The position numbers and the translations under genes are program-made. The notes under the pieces were generated by a model. The model saw only the letters and a list, made by a program, of their open reading frames with translations, was not told the origin of the DNA and did not search any database. Positions 34,158-43,398 of a stretch of DNA of 64,000 nucleotides are shown piece after piece. Numbering within the stretch: the stretch's first letter is position 1; every line of letters begins with the position of its first letter. This stretch comes from Nisaea sp. (GTDB taxonomy: Bacteria; Pseudomonadota; Alphaproteobacteria; Thalassobaculales; Thalassobaculaceae), in the NCBI RefSeq assembly GCF_034670185.1, contig NZ_JAXMNY010000001.1:1736001-1800000 (forward strand), written 5' to 3'.

Positions 34158-34550
34158 GGCGCTTCCTTCGAGGCAGGCGTTTTGGGTAACAGGGGCAGCA
34201 GGATTTTGCGGGCTACTTGTCCAAGGATTGGACGGCCGGTCCCCTCACGAAACTCTGGACGGCATATTCGCGTCCGGAAGGAATTTTTTCCAGTCGATTT
34301 CGGTCAGCCACATTTCCAGTCTTGGGCTGACTTCTGTAATTTCCGGGAAATTCTTGTGATTTTAAAACAAAGAGACATCAGAAAGTCACGTAAAAGCAAT
34401 CACTTCGTTACGCGACTCACCTAGAGAGAACGGGCGGCGCGGCAGGCGGCGGATGGCAACGGAGGCGCAGGGTAAACCAGCACAAGCAATGCCTTTCGTC
34501 GCAGGACGGCTCCAAACGAGAGCCGTCCCCCGCCGCACCAATTTCCCGTG
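34158..34550. other. Non-coding gap between the dipeptidase and TRAP transporter genes
   Basis: About 390 bases without a supported gene. It is more AT-rich around 34270-34420 than its neighbours. A perfect inverted repeat AATTTCC-G-GGAAATT lies at 34338-34352, about 180 bases upstream of the dipeptidase start. That repeat could be an operator for the dipeptidase gene. A hairpin at 34504-34528 lies next to the TRAP stop. Confidence 0.5.
34504..34528 (-). terminator. Hairpin downstream of the TRAP membrane subunit
   Basis: GGACGGCTC (34504-34512) and GAGCCGTCC (34520-34528) form a perfect 9-base-pair stem with a 7-base loop, 22 bases beyond the TRAP stop. The minus-strand RNA has no U run after it. 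It is probably a 3'-end hairpin. Confidence 0.45.
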
Positions 34551-36554
34551 CTATCCGATAGCTGCTTCAGCTCTCCGCCGATTCATCCGGGCAAAGAGAA
34601 GGACAGGCACGCTGAGGGTTCCGCCGATGAGCGTCATGTGCAGGTGCGACAGTCCCGGAATAACGTCCCCCGGAGCGGCGAAGAACAATCCCCCCACCAG
34701 AAGAAGGCCCCGTGCCGCCATCGGCAGCATCCCGGACCCGATCGTACCAAAGCCCGCGACATAGCCCTGTAGCGCACTGCCGAGGAGGTAAACACCGAGC
34801 AGCGCGGTTGCCAGTACAACGATCACCTCCGCCGTATCGCCCTCACCGATCAAAGCCGGGTTGAGCACGAAGAAGAACGGCACGAAATAGATGATGCTGC
34901 CAAGCCGCATGGCTTCGACACCGGCGGCAAGCGCATTGGTCCGGGCCATGGTCGCAGCGGCAAAGGCACCGAGCGCCACCGGCGGCGTGATGTAGGACAC
35001 CATTCCCCAATAGAGGATGAAGAGGTGCACGGCGAGCTCATTGAGGCCAGCCTTTACCAGAGCAGGTGCAAGCACCACGGCGAGGAAGATGTAGCAGGCA
35101 GTGACCGTCATCCCCATGCCGAAGATGAAGCTGGTGATTGCCCCCATGACCAGCAGCATGAAGACAGAGCCGCCCGCGAGGAAGATCAGGTCATTGACCA
35201 GTGTCCCGGCAAGTCCGGTCGCCGAGAAAGCGCCCACAATCAGGCCAATACCAAGCAGCACCGCGACCAGTTCGGTCAAACCGCGTCCGATGCTGTAGAT
35301 CAGATTAAAGAAGCCCTTCACGTCGAACCTGTGCTTCTTCGAGATCTGGTTGATTATCAGCAGCAGCGCTGTCGCATAGAAAGGCGCCCAGGTTTCCTGT
35401 CGCAAGAACATCATCAGGAAGATCAGCAGGGCAAAGACAAAGAGATAGTACCAGCCCTCTTTCATGGTCTCCCAGATTGACGGCAACTGTTCGCGCGGAA
35501 TGCCTTTCAGATTATGGCGGGCCGCATAGGCATCGATCTGGATGAAGAGACCGAAATAATAGAGCAGCGACGGAATGGCCGCGGCCGCCGCGATTTCCAG
35601 ATAGGGCCGCCCCAGAAAGGACGCCATGACGAAGGCCGTGGTGCCCATGACCGGCGGCATCAGCACGCCGCCAGTGGAGGCACAGGCTTCTGTGCCGGCT
35701 GCATAGCGCGCCGGGAAACCTGTCTTCTTCATCGCCGGGATGGAAATCGCACCGGTCGTCAGCACATTCGAGATGACACTGCCCGAGAGCGAGCCCATGA
35801 AGCCGGAAGCAAAGATTGCCACCTTCGCCGCACCGCCGCGCAGGTTGCCGACAAGCGCCAGCGCTAGGTTGTTAAAGAACGCGCCGCCGCCGGTATATTG
35901 CAGGGCCGCGCCGAAGATGATGAAGCCAATCACCAGATTGCCGAAGGCCCGCATCGGAATGCCGAAGGAGCTCTCGGACGAAATGATGTGATACGGGATC
36001 ACGTCGACGAAAGGCTGCGCAAAGCCCGATATCGGGCCCGGCATGACATCGGCAAAGGTAGGATAGAGCGAGAAGACAAAGACGATCAGGAAGATCACCA
36101 AGCCACCGGCGCGCCGGGTCGCCTCCATGATGAGCGCCCAGAACAGGAAAGAAATCCAGCGGGCCGTATCCGGCGGCGCATATTCCCATCCCTCTTCGAG
36201 GCTGAGGTCGGCCGTGTAGGCAAAATAACCGGAAACACCTGCGGCCAGTGCAGCCAGAACCCAGTCATACCAGGCAACCGAGGCGCCAGGCTCACCGCGC
36301 AGCGGGAACGAAAGGAATGTGAGAGACAGGAACAGTCCAGCGAGCAGAAAGAGATACCGTCCTTCCAGGATCACGACCCCGGCGAAGAACTGCAAGTTGA
36401 AGAGCTGATTGACGGACAGCAAGACAGCCGCCGCAGTGAACAGGATGAAAATCCATTTGGCAACGCCGCTCAGCGCGCGGGTGCGCTGCTTTTCCTCGAC
36501 TTCGCCACCATTATCTTTGTCCGTGCCGGACGACGGGGAAACTTGCTCACTCAT
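34551..36554 (-). CDS. TRAP transporter fused membrane subunit (4TM + 12TM, DctQM-type, TAXI system)
   Basis: A 667-residue integral membrane protein with a hydrophilic N-terminal tail followed by about 16-17 membrane segments. The fused small and large TRAP subunits are characteristic of TAXI systems. Landmarks include 'SGSVISNVLTTGAISIPAMK', 'ASTGGVLMPPVMGTTAFVMA' and 'YITPPVALGAFAAATMARTN'. TRAP transporters take up organic acids with a sodium gradient and a periplasmic binding protein. The binding-protein gene lies 94 bases upstream on the same strand. Confidence 0.92.
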   Translation of the reverse strand: MSEQVSPSSGTDKDNGGEVEEKQRTRALSGVAKWIFILFTAAAVLLSVNQLFNLQFFAGVVILEGRYLFLLAGLFLSLTFLSFPLRGEPGASVAWYDWVLAALAAGVSGYFAYTADLSLEEGWEYAPPDTARWISFLFWALIMEATRRAGGLVIFLIVFVFSLYPTFADVMPGPISGFAQPFVDVIPYHIISSESSFGIPMRAFGNLVIGFIIFGAALQYTGGGAFFNNLALALVGNLRGGAAKVAIFASGFMGSLSGSVISNVLTTGAISIPAMKKTGFPARYAAGTEACASTGGVLMPPVMGTTAFVMASFLGRPYLEIAAAAAIPSLLYYFGLFIQIDAYAARHNLKGIPREQLPSIWETMKEGWYYLFVFALLIFLMMFLRQETWAPFYATALLLIINQISKKHRFDVKGFFNLIYSIGRGLTELVAVLLGIGLIVGAFSATGLAGTLVNDLIFLAGGSVFMLLVMGAITSFIFGMGMTVTACYIFLAVVLAPALVKAGLNELAVHLFILYWGMVSYITPPVALGAFAAATMARTNALAAGVEAMRLGSIIYFVPFFFVLNPALIGEGDTAEVIVVLATALLGVYLLGSALQGYVAGFGTIGSGMLPMAARGLLLVGGLFFAAPGDVIPGLSHLHMTLIGGTLSVPVLLFARMNRRRAEAAIG

Positions 36555-36598
36555 GGGGAGCGCCTCAACTCACAAATGCTGGATCTGAAATGGTCGGA

Positions 36599-36621
36599 GG
36601 ACGACGCATGGTGCGCCGTCC
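36599..36621 (-). other. Intercistronic hairpin between the TAXI binding protein and membrane subunit
   Basis: GGACGACGCA (36599-36608) pairs with TGCGCCGTCC (36612-36621) around TGG. The one mismatch becomes G-U in the minus-strand RNA. It is well placed to stabilise the upstream binding-protein mRNA and give it a higher yield than the membrane subunit. Confidence 0.45.
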
Positions 36622-36648
36622 CCTGACGTTAAAGGAAGGTTGTTGGAC

Positions 36649-37809
36649 TTAGAATACCGCGTCGAGACCGGCGGCATTCAGTGCCGCATGACGAGAAGTG
36701 CGCCATTCGGCAGCCCAAACGTCTTCGGCAACATTCTTGGCGAGGAAGTCAGCCCAAGCCTTCTGCAGAACGTCCTGACGCTTCAGAAGACCGTTGTTGT
36801 GCGCCTCTTCGGCGTCACCCCATTTGCCAACCTCTTTGTAGAATTTGACGGCGCCAGCGTGATACGGCACGACCCATTTTAGATTCTGCTTGTCCAGCGC
36901 CCAGCCATTGATGCCCGGTGCCTTACCGGCATAATCGTCAAACAGCTCAACCATCGCCTTGGTCATATTGTAGACGAGGTCTTCATCCTGATCCGGATAG
37001 GCGATCAGGACCGGATACGGATAAGCGGCAGTCGCAATCGGGTTTTCTTTCTTGATGGTGGCGCCGACGCTAGCCATGGTCGGCTGGAAGAACGGCGCGA
37101 TTTTGGTCATGCGTGACCAGCCGTCCGCATCGCTCGCCGGGACCGGCGGCCACAGCAGACCACGCGGGCTGGCTTCCAGCTCGTACGCCTTGCCGGAGCT
37201 GGTGGAGGCGAAGGCCGCGTCGACCTGGCCATTCACCATGCCGGCCCAGGAAGCCCCAAAGCCACCGAACTCGACCTTTTCAACATCATCCCAGGTCAGG
37301 CCGCCAAAGGCGAGATAGGCCTCGGTGTTGACGTTCAGGGACGGCGAGCCCTTGACCCAGGCAACGCGCTTGCCCTTCAGGTCCTTGTATTCCTTGACAC
37401 CGATGTCGTTGGCAACACCAACAGCGAGGCCGATGGCACCATTGTTCATCATCAGTGCGCGGACCGGCTGCGGCCCCCAACGCTTGGAACCGAAATCAAA
37501 GGCGCCTTCCTGGGCCATGAAGCTGGCGCCAACACCCGTCGCGGAGAACTGAACCTTCTTCTGGCGCAGCGGCTCGGTCCGGGAAACGTCGTTCTTGCCC
37601 GGCAGGACACGCAGGTTAACGCCAAGCTTGGTTTTCAGCGCGCCGCCGATAGCGACAGACTGATTGTAACCGGCTGTACCGGTGCCGTAAGCCGTCCAGG
37701 CCAACTGGCTCGGCAGCTTGGCATCGGCCATGACTGTACCGGCAAAAGCGACGGTGAAAGCAGCTCCGGCGAGCGCAGCACGCCGGAATGAATGCAGAGT
37801 AATGCCCAT
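36649..37809 (-). CDS. TAXI-family TRAP transporter solute-binding protein
   Basis: A 386-residue periplasmic protein. A signal peptide of about 28 residues ends 'AGTVMA'. The TAXI hallmarks 'LAWTAYGTGTAGYNQSVAIG' and 'GFGASWAGMVNGQVDAAFAS' are present. It binds an organic acid, possibly a dicarboxylate or aromatic acid, and delivers it to the fused membrane subunit. The ATG is preceded by a very strong AAAGGAGG. A 23-base palindrome about 95 bases upstream is the probable binding site of the IclR regulator encoded at 28677-29492. Confidence 0.92.
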   Translation of the reverse strand: MGITLHSFRRAALAGAAFTVAFAGTVMADAKLPSQLAWTAYGTGTAGYNQSVAIGGALKTKLGVNLRVLPGKNDVSRTEPLRQKKVQFSATGVGASFMAQEGAFDFGSKRWGPQPVRALMMNNGAIGLAVGVANDIGVKEYKDLKGKRVAWVKGSPSLNVNTEAYLAFGGLTWDDVEKVEFGGFGASWAGMVNGQVDAAFASTSSGKAYELEASPRGLLWPPVPASDADGWSRMTKIAPFFQPTMASVGATIKKENPIATAAYPYPVLIAYPDQDEDLVYNMTKAMVELFDDYAGKAPGINGWALDKQNLKWVVPYHAGAVKFYKEVGKWGDAEEAHNNGLLKRQDVLQKAWADFLAKNVAEDVWAAEWRTSRHAALNAAGLDAVF

Positions 37810-37904
37810 GAAAATCCTCCTTTAGGCTCCCTGGTGGCCCGGTTTCACGATGACTTGTGGTCCGGACCCCTTTGCAAAGTGCGACTTATTGATGGCATCG
37901 CACT

Positions 37905-37927
37905 TTTGCGAAATTGCGTTTCGCAAA
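37905..37927. promoter_or_regulatory. Perfect palindromic operator upstream of the TAXI transporter (candidate IclR site)
   Basis: TTTGCGAAA (37905-37913) and TTTCGCAAA (37919-37927) are perfect 9-base arms with a TTGCG spacer. The element lies upstream of the TAXI binding-protein gene. 17 of 20 bases match the site before iclR (28547-28566) with the same arm spacing. Confidence 0.65.
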
Positions 37928-38093
37928 CAAAATATCCGCAATTGGCAAGCGGTCAAGAGATTGCGTTCGCGGAGCAACAACATTCAGGAACGAGACTAAT
38001 CCGGACGCTGCACAAGCGGTATCTCCCGGCCCCTTCCTCTATGCCTCGGGAAAGCCTAGAATCACGGGAAAAAGCATAATGGGAGGACTGAGC

Positions 38094-38876
38094 ATGACAT
38101 CCGAAACGACGTACCCTCCGAAAATAGTCATTCGGGCCGGCACGGTTGCCGACCTCAGAGCCGCGTTGAGCGATGGCTGGAAGGATTTTCTGAAAGCTCC
38201 GGGATTCGGATTGTTCTTCGGAGGCTTTTTCGCTCTCGGCGGCATAGCCATCCTGGCCATGACCTGGGCGCTGGGGCTGTCCTATCTTGCTTACCCGACC
38301 GCAGTGGGCTTTTCCCTGATTGGGCCGTTTGCCGCCGTCGGACTGTACGAGGTCAGCAGGCGGCTCTCCGCGGGTCAGGATCTGGTATGGAGAGACGTTC
38401 TTGACGTCATCTTCGCTCAACGGCGGCGCGAGATCGGCTGGATGGCTTTCGTGACCATGTTCATGCTGATCATGTGGATGTATCAGGTCCGCGTTCTTCT
38501 CGCGATTTTTCTCGGTTTTCAGTCATTTACAAGTTTTGACGGTTTCCTGACCGTGATCCTGACCACCTATGACGGCCTCGCGTTTCTTATTCTCGGCCAC
38601 GCTTTCGGAGCCGTGCTCGCGCTGATCCTGTTTTCAGCCACCGTCATTTCTTTCCCGCTCCTGCTGGAGCAGGAGCATGATTTCATCACCGCGATGATCA
38701 CCAGCTTCAAGACCGTCACGATGAGTCCGCTCGTCATGATCGGCTGGGCAGCCATTATCGGATTGACCCTCTATCTGTCGATGCTTCCGGCTTTTCTTGG
38801 CCTGCTGGTCACCCTTCCCGTTCTCGGGCACGCGACCTGGCATCTGTACAAGAGGTTGATTTCTTTCGAAACTTAA
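38094..38876 (+). CDS. DUF2189 domain-containing integral membrane protein
   Basis: A 260-residue membrane protein with about six hydrophobic segments. Family landmarks are 'LSDGWKDFLKAPGFGLFFGG' near the N-terminus, 'GPFAAVGLYEVSRRLSAGQ' and 'FPLLLEQEHDFITAMITSFK'. DUF2189 proteins are inner-membrane proteins of unknown function, sometimes near respiratory genes. The ATG at 38094 has GGAGG seven bases upstream and is chosen over a longer in-frame start. Its last four bases overlap the convergent histidine kinase gene. Confidence 0.85.
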   Translation: MTSETTYPPKIVIRAGTVADLRAALSDGWKDFLKAPGFGLFFGGFFALGGIAILAMTWALGLSYLAYPTAVGFSLIGPFAAVGLYEVSRRLSAGQDLVWRDVLDVIFAQRRREIGWMAFVTMFMLIMWMYQVRVLLAIFLGFQSFTSFDGFLTVILTTYDGLAFLILGHAFGAVLALILFSATVISFPLLLEQEHDFITAMITSFKTVTMSPLVMIGWAAIIGLTLYLSMLPAFLGLLVTLPVLGHATWHLYKRLISFET

Positions 38877-41800
38877 GCGTTTTCGATCAAATGCCGGTCG
38901 ATCAGGAGCATTTCGGCCTCGATCAGGCTCAGCAACTCTTCCAACACGTCGGCGCACACCGCCGTGGATGAACCCGCGTCCTTGAAGCAACTCTCAACCA
39001 GTTTCGATTGCTCGAAGATATCGTTCAGCCGCAAATTGCCCGCAACGCCCTTGATCTGGTGAGCGTAGCGATGCGCATTCTCGTTATCGCCCGCATCGAC
39101 ATGCCCGGCAAAGACCGACCGCGCATCCGAAAAACTTTCCCGGAACTGGGCGAGGAAACGGCCCACCATGGAGGCGTCGCCGATCATCTCAGCAAGCGGC
39201 TCATAGCGCTTTGCAAGGTCGTCTGACGTCAGAGCGGTTTGGTTGTTCTCTTTGTTCACGGCACCCTCTTCCAAACCCGCCTGTACATTAAAATGCTTCG
39301 CTCCACCGTTAGTAACAAGCATCGAACCTTCATCGCCAATGTTGCACCACTTCCAGAGAGCAGCGAACAATTTCTTGTTGTCGATTGGCTTCGCGACATG
39401 ATCCTGCATGCCGACAGCGAAGCATTTCTCCCTTTCGTTCGCCATCGCATTTGCAGTCATTGCGATAATGGGTAAATCATCAAATTCCGGATCTTCCCGG
39501 ATGATTTCCGTCGCCGCATACCCGTCCATGACAGGCATCTGAATATCCATCAGGACGGCGTCGAAGGTCCCTCGCCCCCCGGCTCTCAGCAGGTTCAACG
39601 CCACCACCCCGTTCTCCGCCTGTGTGATGTTGATGCCAGCCTTGCCGAGAACTGCCTCTGCAATCTCCCGATTAATCGCGTTATCCTCAACCAGCAACAC
39701 CCGCAGCCCCCTCAATCCATCAACGGGAACGGACTGACCTTTCTTCCCGGTCACGAGGTCTGTTTTATCGAACAGAAGAGCGGCGCCATCGAACAGGACC
39801 GAAGCATTTAAGGGTTTCGTCAAAACGCCCATCGCCCCAGCCTCACGCGCAGCATTTTTCAGAAGGTCAGTTTCATCGGCCGAAACAATCAAAATCCGGG
39901 GCTTACCTATGCCTCTAGCCTCGGCAGCCTCGCAAATACTCCGGCATGCCATCAGGCCGTCGACATCCGGCATCATGTAATCGATCAGAAAGGCATCGAA
40001 CGGCCCACTGTCGGCAGCGGCGGCTATTGCTTCCGCGCCGCCCTCGACGACATGCGCCTCGATCCCCATCCGGGACAGCATCTCGTGCATCAACACCCGG
40101 GCCGTTTCACTGTTATCGGCCACAAGGACGCGTTTTCCCTTGAGACACTCAAACGCCTTGACCTGGTAAGGGGTGGTAGCGGTCCCGATCGCGGCCTGTA
40201 ATCTGAGGTGAAACGTGCTGCCTTTACCCGGAATGCTCTCGACCCAAATCTCACCACCCAGCAGATCGGCGAGCGACCGGCTGATTGAAAGGCCGAGCCC
40301 GGTGCCGCCAAAGCGCCGCGTGGTCGAAGGATCAGCCTGAGTAAAGGATTTGAAAACATTCGCGGCCTGCTGGTCAGTCATTCCCACGCCGGTATCCCGG
40401 ACAGCGAAATGCAAGGTAGCAGTGCCATCCGCGATGGCCTCTGTATCAATGGAGAGGACAACCTCGCCCCGTTCGGTAAACTTCACGGCGTTGCTGAGGA
40501 AGTTCAGAAGGATCTGACCTATGCGGACCGGATCTCCCTTGAGATTCATCGGTGTGTCAGGATCGACATCGATCCGGAAGTCCAAGCCTTTTTCAGCGGC
40601 CCGCAACGCCATCACGTCACTGATTCTCCGGAGCTCGACATCAAGGCCAAAATCGACGGCCTCAAGGGTCATTTCACCGGCCTCGATCTTGGAGAAATCC
40701 AGAACGTCCTTGACGATGGACAGCAAGCTTTCGGATGACGCCTCGATCTTCTCCATATAGTCGCGCTGCTTTTCATCAAGCTGCGTTTCGGCGAGCAATC
40801 GGCTGAGCCCAATAACTCCATTGAGGGGCGTACGAAGCTCGTGACTCATGTTAGCCAGGAACATCGACTTTGCGCTGGTCGCAATCTCGGCCACCTCACG
40901 GGCGCGGCGCAGTTCTGCCTCCTGCTCCTTCAATTCAGTAATATCGATCCGAAGCCCAACTCTGCTGCCGTCGCTCGTCGTGCTCTCGATTGCCCGCGCC
41001 CAGCCATCTTTGAATGCTCGATCGAACCGTACGACATCTGGCGAACGATGCAGTGCCAACCGTTTCTCTATCCATTCTTCCTGCGCACCCTCCGCGATAT
41101 TGAACAACCCGGAAGCGGCAGCCTTGCGTAACCCATCCTCGTAGCTGAGCCCGACTTCGGCTTTCACACCGAAAGCTTCCATGAAGGTCGCGTAATGGGA
41201 ATTGAACAGAGCAAGTCGATCGTCGGAATCGTAAAGGCAGAAACCGTCCGGCAGCGCCTCAATTGCGTCGGTCAATTGCCTGTGTGCCTCTTCCGCCCGG
41301 CGCTCGGCTTGCTTCAGTTGCGTAATATCCAGACCGAACCACGCGACGGCGCCATTGGAGAGTTTCTGCTGATGAATCATCATGTGCCGGTCGCCCGACA
41401 ACTGCAGATAGTGTGAGTGTTCCGGCAACCGGTGCGTCTCAAGTCTCTGAACGATCCATTCTTCTTCTCGCCCGATCGCATCCATTACATGACCTTCATA
41501 GGCAACGGCGCGAAGAACGTCCTCGAAAGCAATTCCCGGGACCAGCATGGAGGCGAAGTTCTGGTTCAGCTTTATGTAGGCATCGTTGCAGACGACCAGA
41601 CAATCGTCCGGTCCCCAGAGCACAAACGGCTCCGTGATCTGCAGAACCGCTTCTTTCAGGAGCCCAGCTTCACGGCGGACCATAATTTCCGCAGTAATGT
41701 TCGACGCGAAACCGCGATAGCCAAGGAAGGATCCCTCGGCATCAAAACGAGGGGCGCCGTTCGTCCTCAGCCAGAGCTCGCCGTACGATGTAGGTCTATG

Positions 41801-42085
41801 CAGAATGAAATTCTCGAATGGACGTCTGGCAGCCAGATTATCGAGGTGGGCCTGCCAAGCTTCGGGCTGCACGTTGCCGCCACCAACTTCCGCGCGAGAC
41901 TTACCGTAGTGCCATTCCGGCGGTCTTCCTGCTAACCGCTCCACCGAGCGGGACATATAGATGAAGCAATGGTTCTCGTCCGTCTCCCAGAACCAACCGT
42001 TTGAGACGTCGGCGAACGCCTCAAGTCGAGCCCTCTCTTCATCCAGTTCATCACTTACCAAGAAAGAGTCTTTCTCTCGATTCAT
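38873..42085 (-). CDS. Hybrid sensor histidine kinase: three PAS-like domains, HisKA-HATPase, two receivers, HPt
   Basis: A 1070-residue cytoplasmic hybrid kinase with no membrane segments. Three PAS-like regions cover about residues 20-385. HisKA follows with 'MSHELRTPLNGVIG' (His about 415), then HATPase_c with 'LNFLSNAVKF' and 'GGTGLGLSISR'. Receiver 1 has 'LIDYMMPDVDG' (Asp about 702) but only one Asp in its acidic pocket ('VLVADN'). Receiver 2 is canonical ('LLVEDN', 'LMDIQMPVMDG', Asp about 847). The C-terminal HPt has 'YAHQIKGVAGN' (His about 1009). A full phosphorelay fits in one chain; no output regulator is adjacent. The ATG at 42085 has GGAG upstream, and a GTG at 42169 would add 28 residues. 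Confidence 0.9.
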   Translation of the reverse strand: MNREKDSFLVSDELDEERARLEAFADVSNGWFWETDENHCFIYMSRSVERLAGRPPEWHYGKSRAEVGGGNVQPEAWQAHLDNLAARRPFENFILHRPTSYGELWLRTNGAPRFDAEGSFLGYRGFASNITAEIMVRREAGLLKEAVLQITEPFVLWGPDDCLVVCNDAYIKLNQNFASMLVPGIAFEDVLRAVAYEGHVMDAIGREEEWIVQRLETHRLPEHSHYLQLSGDRHMMIHQQKLSNGAVAWFGLDITQLKQAERRAEEAHRQLTDAIEALPDGFCLYDSDDRLALFNSHYATFMEAFGVKAEVGLSYEDGLRKAAASGLFNIAEGAQEEWIEKRLALHRSPDVVRFDRAFKDGWARAIESTTSDGSRVGLRIDITELKEQEAELRRAREVAEIATSAKSMFLANMSHELRTPLNGVIGLSRLLAETQLDEKQRDYMEKIEASSESLLSIVKDVLDFSKIEAGEMTLEAVDFGLDVELRRISDVMALRAAEKGLDFRIDVDPDTPMNLKGDPVRIGQILLNFLSNAVKFTERGEVVLSIDTEAIADGTATLHFAVRDTGVGMTDQQAANVFKSFTQADPSTTRRFGGTGLGLSISRSLADLLGGEIWVESIPGKGSTFHLRLQAAIGTATTPYQVKAFECLKGKRVLVADNSETARVLMHEMLSRMGIEAHVVEGGAEAIAAAADSGPFDAFLIDYMMPDVDGLMACRSICEAAEARGIGKPRILIVSADETDLLKNAAREAGAMGVLTKPLNASVLFDGAALLFDKTDLVTGKKGQSVPVDGLRGLRVLLVEDNAINREIAEAVLGKAGINITQAENGVVALNLLRAGGRGTFDAVLMDIQMPVMDGYAATEIIREDPEFDDLPIIAMTANAMANEREKCFAVGMQDHVAKPIDNKKLFAALWKWCNIGDEGSMLVTNGGAKHFNVQAGLEEGAVNKENNQTALTSDDLAKRYEPLAEMIGDASMVGRFLAQFRESFSDARSVFAGHVDAGDNENAHRYAHQIKGVAGNLRLNDIFEQSKLVESCFKDAGSSTAVCADVLEELLSLIEAEMLLIDRHLIENA

Positions 42086-42352
42086 CACCTGCTCCGAGAA
42101 TCTTAAAGGTTCTCGCACATCGGTATCCTCGATACCAATGGTCAGGAACAAAGCACTCTCCAACTTCACCCCACAAGAATAAAGGCATGTTCCTTAGCGT
42201 GGGGTTAAATTCCGCGATTTAGAAAAGATCTCAGCTATTGTTCTGCTGAGAAAACGATCTGTTCTGGCACAACCCGTCGAAAAACATCTATCGATGGCTG
42301 ATATTAAGGACGGGGCAATAAATTGCCATGCTGTAAAGGTCGGGAGGACGCA

Positions 42353-42829
42353 ATGATCAAAGGGCTTCACCACAACGCGTATCGCTGCCGTGATTCCGAG
42401 GAAACGCGGGCTTTCTACGAGGATTTCCTCGGGTTGCCGCTGGTCCATGCCTTCGAGATCAAGGAAACCAAGAGCGGACGGGCGACCGGCACACTGCACT
42501 CCTTCTATCAAATGGACGACGGCTCGGCCCTTGCCTTCTTCGAAGCACCCGACCGGCCTTTCGAGTTCAAGGAGCAGCATGATTTCGATCTGCACATCGC
42601 GCTCGAAGTCTCGCCGGACGATCTGAAAACCATGCATCAAAAGGGAAAAGACGCGGGAATCGAGACAAGGGGCGTCGCCGATCACGGCTTCATCGACTCG
42701 ATCTATTTTCGCGACCCTAACGGATATGTCATCGAGTTAACCGCTAAGCGCGAGGGGCATGACGAAACAATGGCAAGCAAGGACCACGCTCACGCGACCC
42801 TGAAAGACTGGCAGGCCCAGAAGGCCTGA
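42353..42829 (+). CDS. VOC-family (glyoxalase/dioxygenase-fold) protein
   Basis: A 158-residue metalloenzyme-fold protein. The N-terminal motif 'GLHHNAYRCRDSEETRAFYE' and 'DFDLHIALEVSPDDL' supply candidate His ligands, and 'FIDSIYFRDPNGYVIELT' the terminal Glu. The family includes glyoxalase I, fosfomycin resistance proteins and extradiol dioxygenases, and the reaction here is not deducible. The ATG at 42353 has GGGAGGA upstream. It is convergent with a hydrolase gene, with only three bases between the stops. Confidence 0.85.
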   Translation: MIKGLHHNAYRCRDSEETRAFYEDFLGLPLVHAFEIKETKSGRATGTLHSFYQMDDGSALAFFEAPDRPFEFKEQHDFDLHIALEVSPDDLKTMHQKGKDAGIETRGVADHGFIDSIYFRDPNGYVIELTAKREGHDETMASKDHAHATLKDWQAQKA

Positions 42830-42832
42830 AGG

Positions 42833-43372
42833 TCACGCCAGCTCGATTTCTGCGGCAGGGATCACCCTTGCGGGGCCGATCGGAGACAGGAAGTCGGACC
42901 AGACCGCGTTGTGATGCTCGATAATTTTCGCGGCGGATAAGTATGGCCGGTCCGCAGTTGTATGCCCATCGGACGGGACCAGTGTCGCGTAGCGCCGGGC
43001 TAGCGCCGACCGGATCGTGGTGTCGATACAGAAATCCGATGCGCATCCCGTCACGATAACCTGCTCGATATTCTCCTGTTCCAGCAGGCTCTCGACACCG
43101 GTCTCAAGAAACGCGTCACAGGACGTCTTGCGCACGACCATATCGGCCGGAGCTTGGTCCAGTTCCGGCAAAAGATGCCAGCCGGGCGCATCCGGATGAT
43201 GCGGATCGCCCACCGGGCCGTCATGCTGCACAAAGATAACAGGCATCCCACGCGCGCGGACCTTTGCCGCCAGCAGGTTGATGCGTTCAACAGTTCCCAG
43301 CGTGTCGTGGCGGGCGGAATAGGGCGTGAAGGATCCGAGCTGCATATCGATGACGATCAGTGCGGTTCTCAT
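42833..43372 (-). CDS. Cysteine hydrolase, isochorismatase-like family
   Basis: A 179-residue hydrolase with the triad visible as Asp in 'LIVIDMQLGSF' (D9), Lys in 'MVVRKTSCDAF' and nucleophile Cys in 'VIVTGCASDFCIDTTIRSA'. The family cleaves amide or vinyl-ether bonds (nicotinamidase, N-carbamoylsarcosine amidase, isochorismatase). It follows a class III CoA-transferase by 26 bases and may share its message. No substrate can be assigned. Confidence 0.88.
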   Translation of the reverse strand: MRTALIVIDMQLGSFTPYSARHDTLGTVERINLLAAKVRARGMPVIFVQHDGPVGDPHHPDAPGWHLLPELDQAPADMVVRKTSCDAFLETGVESLLEQENIEQVIVTGCASDFCIDTTIRSALARRYATLVPSDGHTTADRPYLSAAKIIEHHNAVWSDFLSPIGPARVIPAAEIELA

Positions 43373-43398
43373 GCTCGTCCCTTTGGTGGCGATGCGCC

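Noticed and set aside
34041..34424. A 127-codon frame over the dipeptidase start and the following gap.
   Set aside because: It overlaps the conserved dipeptidase N-terminus and its product is Arg-rich with no domain.
42170..42352. A 6-base-pair stem (CTCAGC/GCTGAG) near 42226-42250 between the kinase and VOC genes.
   Set aside because: Too short and without a U run in the right direction to call a terminator.
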